DNA from: Euborellia annulipes
Lineage: Eukaryota > Arthropoda > Insecta > Dermaptera > Anisolabididae
Reading direction: 5' to 3'
Assembly (NCBI GenBank): GCA_023213315.1
Contig: JAKCPI010005022.1
Coordinates: 1-64,000 of the forward strand
Length of the DNA: 64,000 nucleotides
Positions 10,442-20,088 of this stretch are shown here, one piece after another. The position numbers and the translations under genes are program-made. The notes under the pieces were generated by a model. It did not search any database, was not told the origin of the DNA, and was given only the letters and a program-made list of their open reading frames with translations. Each line of letters begins with the position of its first letter. The stretch's first letter is position 1.

Positions 10442-10929
10442 CTAGCCGGGGGCTTCGCCCCCTGGACCCCCTCCAGCTGGCTCGGGCCCGCCTGCGGCGG
10501 ACCCTCGCCTTTTCTTAATTATGAGAAGGTTCACATCTAGCCAGGGGGGCTTCGCCCCTGGACCCCCCATCATCTGGCTCGGGCCCGCCTGCGGCGGACC
10601 CTCGCCTTTTCTTCTTAATTATAAAAAGAAAATTATTATTACTACTATTCCAAACCAGTGCCTGCTTGAGGATTTGTTTACATTCATGGAATACACAAAT
10701 GAAAAGAATACTTAAATATTTCTCTATACATTTCCTATGGGAGAAATCGTAACTTTAAAAATTAATAACTCAAAAAGTTATGGGAATTTCGGGATGAAAA
10801 TAATTTTCCTGTAATCCCGAGAAGCTCCTCTTTATGCATAAAAAATTTCATTTCAAAATTCCAACGGGAAGTTGCCTAAATAGAGCGTGACAGACAGACG
10901 GACATTAGTGAATTATATATATATATAGA
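10442..10929 (-). mobile_element. Helitron-like non-autonomous element
   Basis: On the minus strand it starts TCTATATATATA at 10929 after an A, and ends CTAG at 10442-10445 before T, as Helitrons do (5' TC, 3' CTRR, insertion between A and T, no target duplication). A GC-rich 3' region (GGGGGCTTCGCCCCC) supplies the subterminal hairpin. The 3' region is duplicated (second CTAG at 10537-10540), giving tandem 3' ends. Shares GTCTGTC...CACGCTCT and AAAGTTATGGGAATTTCGGG-type words with the copy at 15792-16240. Confidence 0.8.
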
Positions 10930-11140
10930 TGATATATTTTTAAATGTTTTTATTTAACTTACTCTTTCAAAATCACCAAAGTCTTTGTTAAGGACACTTC
11001 CCGATGAGCTAGAGGTGTAAAATTTGATACTTAAGAGTCATTTTTGATGACGCAAATAGTGAGTTGGGTTTTACCAAAATAGACCAAACTGATGTGGTAC
11101 TTTATTTCACGCATCCTGCCTTCTTTTTTTTTAATACTCT

Positions 11141-11450
11141 ATAATAAAAAATAAAATAAAAAAAGATTTAAAAAAATGCTTTTATTTAAATTGAACTAAA
11201 AGAGAGAAATAAGGAGAAATAATTTAATTGTTCTTGTTAAAATTTTTTAATATTTATGACTTAAAATAAAAGCGTGGGGCGCTTCGAAGTGATTCCGAGG
11301 CTCGCGCCCCACGCTTTTATTTTAAGTCATAAATATTAAAAAATTTTAACAAGAACAATTAAATTATTTCTCTCTTATTTCTCTCTTTTAGTTCAATTTA
11401 AATAAAAGCATTTTTTTAAATCTTTTTTTATTTTATTTTTTACTTTTGAA
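11141..11450. repeat. Near-perfect palindrome centred on GCGTGGGGC
   Basis: Arms of about 140 bp, nearly identical in inverted orientation (AAATAAAAGCGTGGGGCGC and GCGCCCCACGCTTTTATTT as inner ends, AATATTTATGACTTAAAAT inside, AATAAAATAAAAAAAGATTT outside). The spacer is about 20 bases (11285-11303). Another copy begins at 63830 and is cut by the window end; a decayed arm lies near 1300. No coding content; a fold-back type element. Confidence 0.85.
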
Positions 11451-11700
11451 AAATAAAATCTTCTAAATTAAAAAAAATTAAAAGAATAAGAAATTCATTT
11501 TTGTCCAAATTTTTGATAAAATCACTAGCAAATTTTTTAAAATTTTAATTTTATTAAAAATGTGATTTTATTTAAAATTTTTAAAGCTTTGTAGTAGATT
11601 TGTTTTTGTTTTATACTATTTGAACATATTAAATTATTTTAATTTTCTAAAAAAAATTTCCCCCCCTGATTCAAATTCGTTCCGGCGCCCTGCTTAGGGG

Positions 11701-11837
11701 GAGGAAGATGATGTATAGTAACGGTGTAGACTACTACACTATTTTGATGTTATTATTTATATTTTCCTTGTAAAAATAAAATATAGCTATACGTTTTCTG
11801 TTAAATCTCCTCAGTTTATTTCAATATTAACATATAT
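11701..11837 (+). other. Possible Ty3/Gypsy 3' LTR remnant
   Basis: A purine tract GGGGGAGGAAGA precedes TGATGTATAG, and an AAAATAAAATATAG poly(A)-signal-like stretch follows. The segment ends ...TTAACA, where HINE-A sequence (TATATAGAGGTAAGAGAAAG) resumes. This matches the expected order purine tract, then LTR starting with TG and ending with CA. No second LTR is visible for comparison. Confidence 0.4.
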
Positions 11838-12295
11838 AGAGGTAAGAGAAAGTAAAATGTGAGATCGGATTAACGCATTATGCACGAATAAAGAATTTGA
11901 ATTTTTCCTATCGTGGGGCTGTGTAATTAGTTGAAATACTAAAAAAAAGAACATAATTAACTTAAGCAATAATTTCTCTCTTTAGTTTAAATTTATTACA
12001 ATTACATGAATATGTTGTGTGTGTGTGTTAATATAATATAACACAAGATAATCTCAAGTCAAGTCAACTTGGATAATAAAGTCAACACAAGTGAAGGGGA
12101 GGGGGAGGGGAGTGAGTGGTTTTGTCTCAAAAGGTAAACTTTGAAAACCTTACAAGAATAAATAAGACAAAGGCCAATTAAATGTGACAATTTCAAAAGA
12201 GAAATAAGACAACTTTAACGTGTAGCCTAGCAACCTTGCAAGTACACTTTAAACTTAAAACTTTTTTTTTATTTTTCTTAGTTAATTAAAATTTA
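11838..12295. other. No gene; HINE-A right end and AT-rich spacer
   Basis: Starts with the last ~20 bases of a HINE-A right end (GGTAAGAGAAAGTAAAA), then AT-rich sequence with a GTGTGTGTGT run (12016) and a GAGGGGGAGGGGAG run (12097). No ORF of note. Confidence 0.5.
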
Positions 12296-12296
12296 A

Positions 12297-12957
12297 AAAA
12301 AAAATCTGGTGTGACTGGCGCACAGCACACAACTTCCTCTTACCTTCGGTAATCGAAAGATGTGTACTGTGCTTGTCACACCAGATTTTTTGTGTCGACG
12401 TGTATTTAGTTCCCGGCAGTAGGTAATATTTGAATTCAGATGTAAAATTTATAAGTATGGGAAAATATTTATATTTTGTAACCATGGCAACCATTTCTCC
12501 TATCTTTCCTATGAAACACAAGAGTAAAGTGTGCTTCAAACAATTTTGAGGGCAAAACGAGAATATACATTTGAAAGAGCATCTAAAAAATAATTGATTT
12601 TTGAATTTTAATCAAAATCGTTAGAGCGAATTTTGAGAAAATCAAAAAAAACTGAAAAAGTACATCAGTAAAGTACTAGTACTCTTTGGCCGATTTTGAT
12701 TAAAAGCTTATTTTTCCGGTCCCGGGGGGTGTTTAACTTAAATATAAAATTTCAACTTCCTAGCTCAATTTCTTCATGCTTAAAAGTGAACAGACACACA
12801 CACAGACAGACCATGTCGCAAAAACCACTTTTTTGGATTCAGGGGACCTCAAAACGTGAAGATCCATCAAAATCTCGACATCGAATTTTTGACATGAATC
12901 CAATACTTTCTCTCTATATATATATTACATATATACATAGGTAAGAGAAAGTAAAAA
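12297..12957 (+). repeat. HINE-A repeat, complete copy
   Basis: All parts are present in order: terminal hairpin (12305-12388), GTGTCGAC link, TTACC/GGTAACCATGGCAACC-type body, ACTAGTACT palindrome, CACACA/GACAGA microsatellite near 12790, TCGACATCGAATTTTTGA and the right end GGTAAGAGAAAGT. Open frames across it are incidental. Confidence 0.92.
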
Positions 12958-13691
12958 CGATCAAAGTTACAAAACGATTGAAAAAGGTAGTGTAGGCCTA
13001 CGTTGTAATTTCAGAAAATCTGGTGTAACTGGTCGCACAGCAGATTTTTACATATATCTAGTTTCGGCTAACATATTAAAATTCAAAATGGAATTTTAAA
13101 GTGAAACTTTTATTTGATCCTCTCAAATTTTTTCGCTCTTCTATCAGCATGTCGAGTTACAAGCCATGACGTCACAAGCTGTGACGACAAAAATAAGATT
13201 TGATTAGATTAAAGATTATTTTATTACAAATATAGCAGTGAGGTGTACATTATATTATAAACTTCGAGATCTTCTGGCCCCACTATCACCTGTCCTCGTG
13301 TATTCATTGGTCCTTGTTGCTTATCCCATAGGATAGAAAGGAAAATTTTAAATTAACCTTTCTTACTGGACTTTTCTAAAAGACAAAAATAAGAATGTTT
13401 AAATTTAATATATATGACGAATTATAAAAAAATAATTGTGAGATTTAATTATTCAAATTTTAAATTGATAAAATATAATTTTTAAAATAATTTAAAATGA
13501 TTCAAATCTTCAATTACTAAATAAATATTGTTCTCAGTTTTTAACATGACTCGATTGATTTCCCATTTTCCAATTATCAAGTTAAGATTATAAACGCGAT
13601 TTTAATACCCTTAATTGAATAATATTCAGTTAAACGCCTACGATCCGAAAAAAAAAGTTTCATTTGCATCGTGGTTTCATAAAACCACACA

Positions 13692-13850
13692 ATTTTTTTT
13701 TTTTTTTTTTTTTTTTAAACACTCACACTTTTTATTTTCCATCTTTATAAATGATTTAACAAGACTAAGAGTGTTTTTCATTTGTGAGGCCAAACATTCC
13801 ATGGCCCCCGGGAATCGAACCCAGGATATCCTCCTTAGAGTATCTCAAAA
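13692..13850 (-). mobile_element. Possible tRNA-like SINE, decayed
   Basis: On the minus strand a B-box-like CTGGGTTCGATTCCCGGG occurs near 13820, ending in a 25-base A-run (the T-run at 13692-13715). The head is otherwise poorly conserved, so the A box is uncertain. Confidence 0.4.
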
Positions 13851-13949
13851 TGTATATCCATCAAAATCTCGACATGAACCCAATATTTTCTTTATATATA
13901 GAAAGTAAATGATCGCAATATTTTTAGAGAAAGTAAAAACTGTCTGTTA

Positions 13950-14609
13950 TTTGTTACTTTCTCTTACCTATGTATATATGTAATATATATATAGAGAGAA
14001 AGTATTGGATTCATGTCAAAAATTCGATGTCGAGATTTTGATGGATCTTCACGTTTTGAGGTCCCCTGAGTCCAAAAAAGTGGTTTTCGCGACATGGTCT
14101 GTCTGCGTGTCTGTGTGTGTTCAATTTTAAGCATGAAGGAATTGAGCTAGGAGGCTGAAATTTTATATATATAAGTTAAACACCCCCCGGGACCGGAAAA
14201 ATAAGCTTTTAATCAAAATCGGCCAAAGAGTACTAGTACTTTTCTGATGTACTTTTTCAGTTTTTTTCGATTTTCTCAAAATTTGCTCCAACGATTTTTT
14301 TTTAAATTCAAAAATCAATTAATTTTTAGATTCTCTTTAAAATGTATATTCTCATTTTGCGATTGAAATCTTCTGAAGACCACTTTACTCCTGTATTTCA
14401 TAGGGAAGATAGGAGAAATGGTTGCCATGGTAACAAAATATAAATATTTTCCCATACTTTTACATCTGAATCAAATGTTCCGTACTGTCGGGAACTAAAT
14501 ATATGTCGACGCAAAAAATCTGGTGTGACAAGCACAGAACACAACTTTCGATTACCGAAGGTAAGAGAAAGTTGTGTGCTGTGCGCCAGTCACACCAGAT
14601 TTTTGTACT
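13950..14609 (-). repeat. HINE-A repeat, complete inverted copy
   Basis: It begins TTACTTTCTCTTACC and ends with the terminal hairpin at 14515-14606, in which AACTTTCGATTACC / GAAGGTAAGAGAAAGTT frame a TTCG-type loop. Lies in the spacer of the fold-back at 13085-15432. Confidence 0.92.
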
Positions 14610-15004
14610 TCTCTCCTTTTATCAACCAACAACGACAAATCAACAAAATTCTTTATGGTGAGTGGGGTGGGGAGATTCAATTGTTAGATGCATTTCATAG
14701 AATATATATAATCGTGCACAGCTGCAAGGCGTAATCGCTATTACCAAGCTGAGAGACACTTCATCAGAGGCAGCCAGCAACTGGTCATTGTGAGCAGCAG
14801 TTACTGTACTTCCACTCAACTAGACATTACCCTAAAACTATCCATCTATTATTATTATGATGATGATGATGAGAACACAAACAGATGGGAAATGGACCAA
14901 CAAAAGAAAGTGTTTTGTTCATGTTAGGGATGGGTAATGGCAATGAGTACTCGATCATCGAAACAGTCCTCTCGATAATATCGAGTTTTTGAATTATCAA
15001 GAGA
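14610..15004. other. Fold-back spacer, no gene seen
   Basis: Includes a TTATTATTATGATGATGATGATG microsatellite at 14848. Open frames on either strand are short and lack features. Confidence 0.5.
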
Positions 15005-15454
15005 ATGAAACCACGATGCAAGGGAAACTTTTTTTCGGATTGTAGGCGTTTAACTAAAAATTTTCTGAAAATTATTCAATTAAGGGTATTCAAATCGCGT
15101 TTTTAATTTTAACTTAATAATTGGAAAATGGGAAATCAATAGAGGCATGTTAAAAACTGAGAACAATATTTATTTAGTAATTGAAGATTTGAATAATTTT
15201 AAATTATTTTAAAAATTTTATTTTATCAATTTAAAAATTGAATAATTAAATCTCACAACTATTTTTTTATAATTCGTCATATATATTAAATTTCAACTTT
15301 CTTATTTTTGTCGTCACGGCTTGTAACGTCACACCCTTTGATGTCACGGCTTTTAACGCGACATGCTGATAGAAGAGCGAACAAATTTGAAGCCATCAGT
15401 GAAATAAAATTTTCACTTAAAAAATTCGAATTATTAAGTTTTTATTTAGCCTAT

Positions 15455-15540
15455 ATTTTTGAAATTTCTCCTACAAGAGTAAAGTGTGCTTTAAAAGATT
15501 TCAATGGCAACAAAATGAGAATTTGAATTTTTTAATGACA
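15455..15540 (+). repeat. HINE-A fragment
   Basis: Only the segment around CTACAAGAGTAAAGTGTGCT and AAAATGAGAAT is recognisable. Confidence 0.6.
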
Positions 15541-15791
15541 ATTTAGCAAAATTTAAAATAGTTTTTGAGTTTTATGCAAAATAACAATTTGTGTCATAGC
15601 TCTGAAGATGACGTAAACTGTAAAAAAAAATTTGGTGATTTTACAAATTCTTTGTAAGTAAGCAAATTTCCAAGACAAAACATACCTGTACCAAATTTAC
15701 TATGCTGTTTAACTATATTTTTGCAAAAATCGTTTACAAATGTGTTCTAATTTTACTAAACTCGAGCAATTTTCGAGTGAAAATCTTATAA

Positions 15792-16240
15792 TCTATATAT
15801 ATATTACGCGGTGTGTCCGTCTGTCCGTCTGTCACGCTCTGTTTGACCGAATTTTGAAACGAAATTTTGCAATCTTATAGAAGACGCTATGGAGAGTCCC
15901 GGAAAAAAACTCAGGTCTCGAAATTCCTATAACTTTTTGAGTTTTTAATTCCTAAAGTTACGATTTCTCCCATAGGGAATGTATAGAGAAATATTTAAGT
16001 ATTCCTTGCAGTTGTGTATTCTATGAAGGTAAACAAATCCTCAAGCAAGCACTGGATTGGAAAAGTAATAATAATTTTCTTTTTATAATTAAGAAAAGCC
16101 CTCAGGCTTGGCGTAGCTGGTAGCGCGCCTGCCTTGTATACCAAGGGTCGAGGGTTCGAATCCCAGGCACTCCGATGCAGAGGGGGGGGGTCCAGTGGCG
16201 GGCGGACTCGTAGTCTGCCGAAGGCGGGCGGCGCGGCTAG
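15792..16240 (+). mobile_element. Helitron-like non-autonomous element with canonical ends
   Basis: A | TCTATATATATATTACG at the left and GGCGGCGCGGCTAG | T at the right: 5' TC, 3' CTAG, insertion between A and T with no duplication. A GC-rich hairpin (CCGAAGGCGGGCGG) lies just before the CTAG. Contains a tRNA-like SINE head at 16092-16180. It matches the minus-strand element at 10442-10929 over most of its length. No Rep/helicase gene. Confidence 0.82.
16092..16180 (+). mobile_element. SINE-1 head fragment inside the Helitron
   Basis: GGCTTGGCGTAGCTGGTAGC (A box) and GAGGGTTCGAATCCCAGGC (B box) at tRNA spacing; the SINE body and tail are absent. Either an abortive insertion or a segment captured by the Helitron. 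Confidence 0.75.
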
Positions 16241-16393
16241 TGTATTGTAATTTTACTAATATTTTGCATTTTCGAGTGCAAATGCATTATCATTTTCCTA
16301 ATATTTACGAGTAGAACAAAAAAAAGTGAGGCTTTTATAATAATTTACGACTGGAGCTATGGGAGATTGACCTTTAGGGTGCGATCCCACGGT

Positions 16394-16646
16394 CATGGGC
16401 GTAGCCAGGGGGGAGGCAGGGGGGCCATTGCCCCCCCTGGCTTGTCCTAAAAATTAAAAAAAAACAAATTAAGTATATATTTTTCCCATTGGGAATGTTT
16501 TTTAACGCCCCAATCCACTACATTAATTTAATTTTTTTTATTTAAATAAATAATTAATAATCTATGTATATATTAATTGCAACCCCCCCTCTCGCCCTAA
16601 CGAGGGGTTGGTCCCCCCACTAACAAGATGTCTGGCTACGCCCATG
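16394..16646 (+). mobile_element. hAT-like non-autonomous element (family e)
   Basis: Terminal inverted repeats CATGGGCGTAGCCAGG and CTGGCTACGCCCATG, flanked by CCCACGGT and CCCACGGA (7 of 8). The flanks themselves form a second inverted repeat (GGGTGCGATCCC at 16378 and GGGATCGCACG near 16700), so the insertion probably split an older palindromic element. Confidence 0.78.
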
Positions 16647-16969
16647 CCCACGGAACCTGACTTGCGTTTGCTGACGAGGGTTCTGGAGAGGGGTGAGTTG
16701 AGGGGGATCGCACGCTGGAACTTGAGTGGAGTGAAGTAGTCTCCCAAAAATCTCTGTTATTTCGTATGAGTATGTCTGTCGTCGTTGTAAACAATATTTT
16801 CCATTTGAATGATACTTTATTCTTTCCCAACAATTTATTTCTAAATAAACTTAATAAAACTAATTCAAGTTATATTTAAAAATATTTTTTGAATATTTTA
16901 AGTAAAAAATATTTCTTAATTGGATATTTTAAAAAGCGCACAACTGATGCCCACCCACTATTCAAGAAA

Positions 16970-17629
16970 AAATCTGGTGTGACTGGCGCACAGCACACAA
17001 CTTTCTCTTACCTTCGGTAATCGAAAGTTGTGTTCTGTGCTTGTCACACCAGATTTTTCGTGTCGACATATATTTAGTTCCCGACAGTACGGAACATATG
17101 AATTCAGATGTAAAATTTATAAGTATGGGAAAATATTTATATTTTGTTACCATGGCAACCATTTCTCATATCTTCCCTATGAAATACAAGAGTAAAGTGG
17201 TCTTCAGAAGATTTCAATCACAAAATGAGAATATACATTTTAAAGAGAATCTAAAAAATAATTGATTTTTGAATTTTAAAAAAAATCGTTGGAGCAAATT
17301 TTGAGAAAATCGAAAAAAACTGAAAAAGTACATCAGTAAAGTACTAGTACTCTTTGGCCGATTTTGATTAAAAGCTTATTTTTCCGGTCCCGGGGGGTGT
17401 TTAACTTAAATATAAAATTTCAACCTCATAGCTCAATTCCTTCATGCTTAAAATTGAACACACACCCACCCACACACAGACAGACCATGTCGCGAAAACC
17501 ACTTTTTTGGATTCAGGGGACCTCAAAACGCGAAGATCCATCAAAATCTCGACATCGAATTTTTGACATGAATCCAATACTTTCTCTCTATATATATATT
17601 ACATATATACATAGGTAAGAGAAAGTAAA
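16970..17629 (+). repeat. HINE-A repeat, best complete copy
   Basis: Order of parts: an ~88-base terminal hairpin whose arms contain GGTGTGACTGGCGCACAGC and AACTTTCTCTTACC and whose loop is cTTCGg; the link GTGTCGACATATATTTAGTTC; a body with TTGTTACCATGGCAACC and CAGTAAAGTACTAGTACT; CCGGTCCCGGGGGGTG; a CACACCCA/CAGACAGA microsatellite; AAACCACTTTTTTGGATTC; and the terminus GGTAAGAGAAAGT. The terminus is the inverted copy of the hairpin-arm segment. A hairpin at one end, an inverted terminal segment repeated next to it and a central microsatellite is the architecture described for Helentron-derived non-autonomous elements (DINE-1/HINE). No coding capacity. Confidence 0.85.
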
Positions 17630-18490
17630 AAGTATTGCTAGTGTAAGATATTGCAAAAATAGTGTTTTGTCATTTATAATAGAAATAATTAATATTGTTC
17701 TAATATATCTTTATTCGGATCATCATTAAAACCAAATGGTAAGATATTTGGTTAAAAAAAAAGACGGGATTTCCGAGGGAAGACACATCGAATATACGTA
17801 AAGGGTATCTCTCTCTCTCTCTCTCTCATCGATTATGGAGGGATTTTATTCTCTCTCTCTCTCTTCTAACTCTTAAACTTAAATCGATTCTAGCACATCA
17901 GTAAAACAATGTCATTAAGAGATCGTTCTTTTTTTTTTTAGAAGCCAACTGAACGATTGAGTCGTGCTTTAACTCAATTATCGAGAGAGAAGCGGGGGGG
18001 GGGGGGGTTAACTGTCGTCTTTAAAATGCAAATGACGCCTCTGATAATGAATGAAAAGCCACCTCTCACACACACACACTTTTCTATATTTTGAATAAAA
18101 AGAAAAAGAGAGAGAGAGAGAGAGAAAAAAAAAATATACGTTTATATAGCTTCTGTCAATTGAACTTTGAAAATTTGTCTTTCAATTTAAATACGAATAA
18201 GATTAATGTTTAAAAAAAAAAGTTTTTTTTTTTTATAACATTTGATATTATTCCCTTCGGGGTAAGAAAAAAATAAAATAAAATAAAAATTTGTGAATTA
18301 TTATTGGGATTTTATAAAACGTTGTGAATGAGAAATGAAGATTTTTCTCTAGTTGTAACGCGCGCGATTTTCTTATTTACTAGCCGCTACTCCCGCCTGC
18401 GGCGGACACTCGCCTTTTCTTAATCAAGTGCCGCAATTTATCAGTCAACTCGTTTCAGGCAATTAATAATAAGAATATATATCTGGCTTA
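17630..18490. other. No gene; simple-sequence runs
   Basis: Holds CT-runs (17811-17828, 17850-17864), an AG-run (18107-18123), a G-run (17995-18007) and poly-A/T. A minus-strand Helitron 3' terminus (ACTAGCCGCTACTCCCGCC at 18381) is present as a fragment. Confidence 0.55.
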
Positions 18491-18492
18491 TG

Positions 18493-18650
18493 GCCCTCGG
18501 GGCTTGGTGTATGGGTTAGCGTGCCTACCTTCTATACCAAACGTCGCGGTTTTTTTTTTTTTTTTTTTTTAACATTCACACTTTTTTCTCATTCACACAC
18601 ACATCACACAGTCTTTTCGGCAACTTAGGCCATTTATGCCCAATTGCACC
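18493..18650. mobile_element. SINE-1 head joined to an inverted SINE-1 tail
   Basis: A plus-strand SINE-1 head (GGGCTTGGTGTATGGGTTAGC) stops at about 18549, after GTCGCGG, and continues directly into a T-run and the complement of the SINE tail (ATTCACACTTTTTTCTCATT, CAGTCTTTTCGGCAACTTAG). Probably two insertions facing each other, the second into the first. Confidence 0.75.
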
Positions 18651-19586
18651 GTACGAGTTAAGCATTATTTAACGCTAAATAATACTTAACTTTCCAAATT
18701 TCGTTGTATCGCTTGCAAAGTCAAGCTTAAATGTCTAAATTTTAACTTAAATCTAAGCTCTCGATTTCGGGGGCTTAGCGTATGCTTAACCTAAAAAACA
18801 ATTTTCTGTTAAATAAATGACATCTATTCCAGATTATATTGATAATGTAATATTAATTATCTAATAATAATAAATTTTTTTATTCGATCTAGATTTTTTT
18901 ATAAAAAACATGAACAATATGAACTCTATTTTCGAAGATGATCTAAATATTATGGAAATAAAGGATTTTCTAATTTTTTGGAAATAATAAAATATGTATT
19001 ATAAAATATATAGGTACCCCGTATATATATATATTTGGCCTAGATATCCAGTTGAACTTGCATGTCTCTCGTAAGCAGTGACGGCGCTAGCTTATTCTCA
19101 GTGGGGGGGGCAGGAGAGGGGCAAACCTATTACCAGGGGGGCAGTCAATAAATATATAAGCTACATCAACAGAGAAACAAAACTGGTGTGACTCGTGGCA
19201 CCATTTTTTTTGTGTGACCTTAGGAACCGACAGAAGTTTCGGATTCGGCCAAATTTCAGCCGAAACTTCGCCCTGCCAGAAACCTGACTTTGAAAAGATG
19301 GGAAGATGCTCGTATACTATAAAAAAAAAACGTCGAGTGAAATTCGCACTTAAAAAAAAAAGGTCAAATGATTTTCGCAAGAGGGAAAAATGGAAATTCT
19401 ACTAAAAAAAAAAAGATGAATTTTGTATAGGAAATTTTAAGAAAAAGTTAAAACAATTTTCGATTTCGGTTACGCTTTCGGTCGAAACTAAAATTGAAGC
19501 CAAAATTCGGTTTCGGCTGAAAATCTTGTTTCGGTCGGACTCTAGTCGACATAGGCGTATATTTAGTTCCCAACAGTACGGAACAT

Positions 19587-19735
19587 TTTTTTTTTTTTTT
19601 TGTTTTTTTTTTTAAACATTCACACTTTTTTCTCATTCACACTCACATGCATCCACACATTCACAGTCTTTTTGGCAACTTAGGCCATTCAAGACTTTGA
19701 CGATAACCGTTATGAATATATATTATTTGGGGTCC
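19587..19735 (-). mobile_element. SINE-1 tail, inverted
   Basis: T-run, then ATTCACACTTTTTTCTCATT, CAGTCTTTTTGGCAACTTAG, GATAACCGTTAT and GGGGTCCAGGC: the complement of the SINE-1 body. The tRNA-like head is missing (5' truncation). It interrupts a HINE-A copy. Confidence 0.85.
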
Positions 19736-19882
19736 AGGCGTACGGACATTAGAATTCAAGATGTAAAATTTATAAACATGAGAAAATGTTACTATAGCAA
19801 CCATTTCTTCTATCTTTCCTATAAAATACAAGAGTAAAGTGTGTTTCAAAAGATTCCAAGGGCAAAAGGAAAATATATCATC

Positions 19883-20088
19883 AAGAGAAAAGATATTGGA
19901 CAACCCCCTCACTTCTACCTGAATTTAGAGCCTTTTGAGGTATGTATACAGGGCCGTAACTAGGCAGATACAACAGATACACGGTGCACCTGTTGCATCT
20001 GCCTAGTTACGGCCCTGTATACATACCTCAAAAGGCTCTAAATTCAGGTAGAAGTGACGGGGTTGTCCAATATCTTTTCTCTTGATGG
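19883..20088. mobile_element. ~205-bp nearly perfect palindrome with TA-type target site
   Basis: Arms of about 95 bp, centred near 19986, differing at only a few positions: CATCAAGAGAAAAGATATTG outer and CTAGGCAGATACAACAGAT inner. It interrupts the HINE-A words GAATATACATTTTAAAGAG as ...ATATA / TATATTTTAAAG, which fits a TA duplication as made by Tc1/mariner-type transposases. No coding content: a fold-back MITE. Confidence 0.8.

Larger units (their letters stand above)
10327..11692 (+). mobile_element. hAT-like element (family d), exact 8-bp TSD, carries a Helitron and a palindrome
   Basis: Termini CATAGGCGCCGGAAC and GTTCCGGCGCCCTG, flanked by CTTAGGGG on both sides (10319-10326, 11693-11700). 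It split the end of the Gypsy remnant at its purine-rich tract. Two later elements lie inside: the Helitron at 10442-10929 and the GCGTGGGGC palindrome at 11141-11450. No transposase. Confidence 0.88.
13085..15432. repeat. Large fold-back element (arms ~350-550 bp)
   Basis: Left arm 13085-13680 and right arm 15005-15432 are inverted copies: TCGCTCTTCTATCAGCATGTCG with its complement at 15358-15380, TGACGTCAC-rich segments, ATTTCCCATTTTCCAATTAT with ATAATTGGAAAATGGGAAAT, and AAACGCCTACGATCCG with CGGATTGTAGGCGTTT. The left arm has extra sequence at about 13205-13385. The spacer contains a SINE-like piece (13692-13850), a HINE-A fragment and a complete inverted HINE-A (13950-14609), all inferred to be later insertions. 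No protein-coding signal. Confidence 0.8.

Noticed and set aside
12282..12539. Recurring ORFs with the peptide FIGKIGEMVAMVTKYKYF and similar
   Set aside because: The same peptide appears wherever HINE-A is present, on either strand and with frequent stops, with no conservation of frame beyond sequence similarity.
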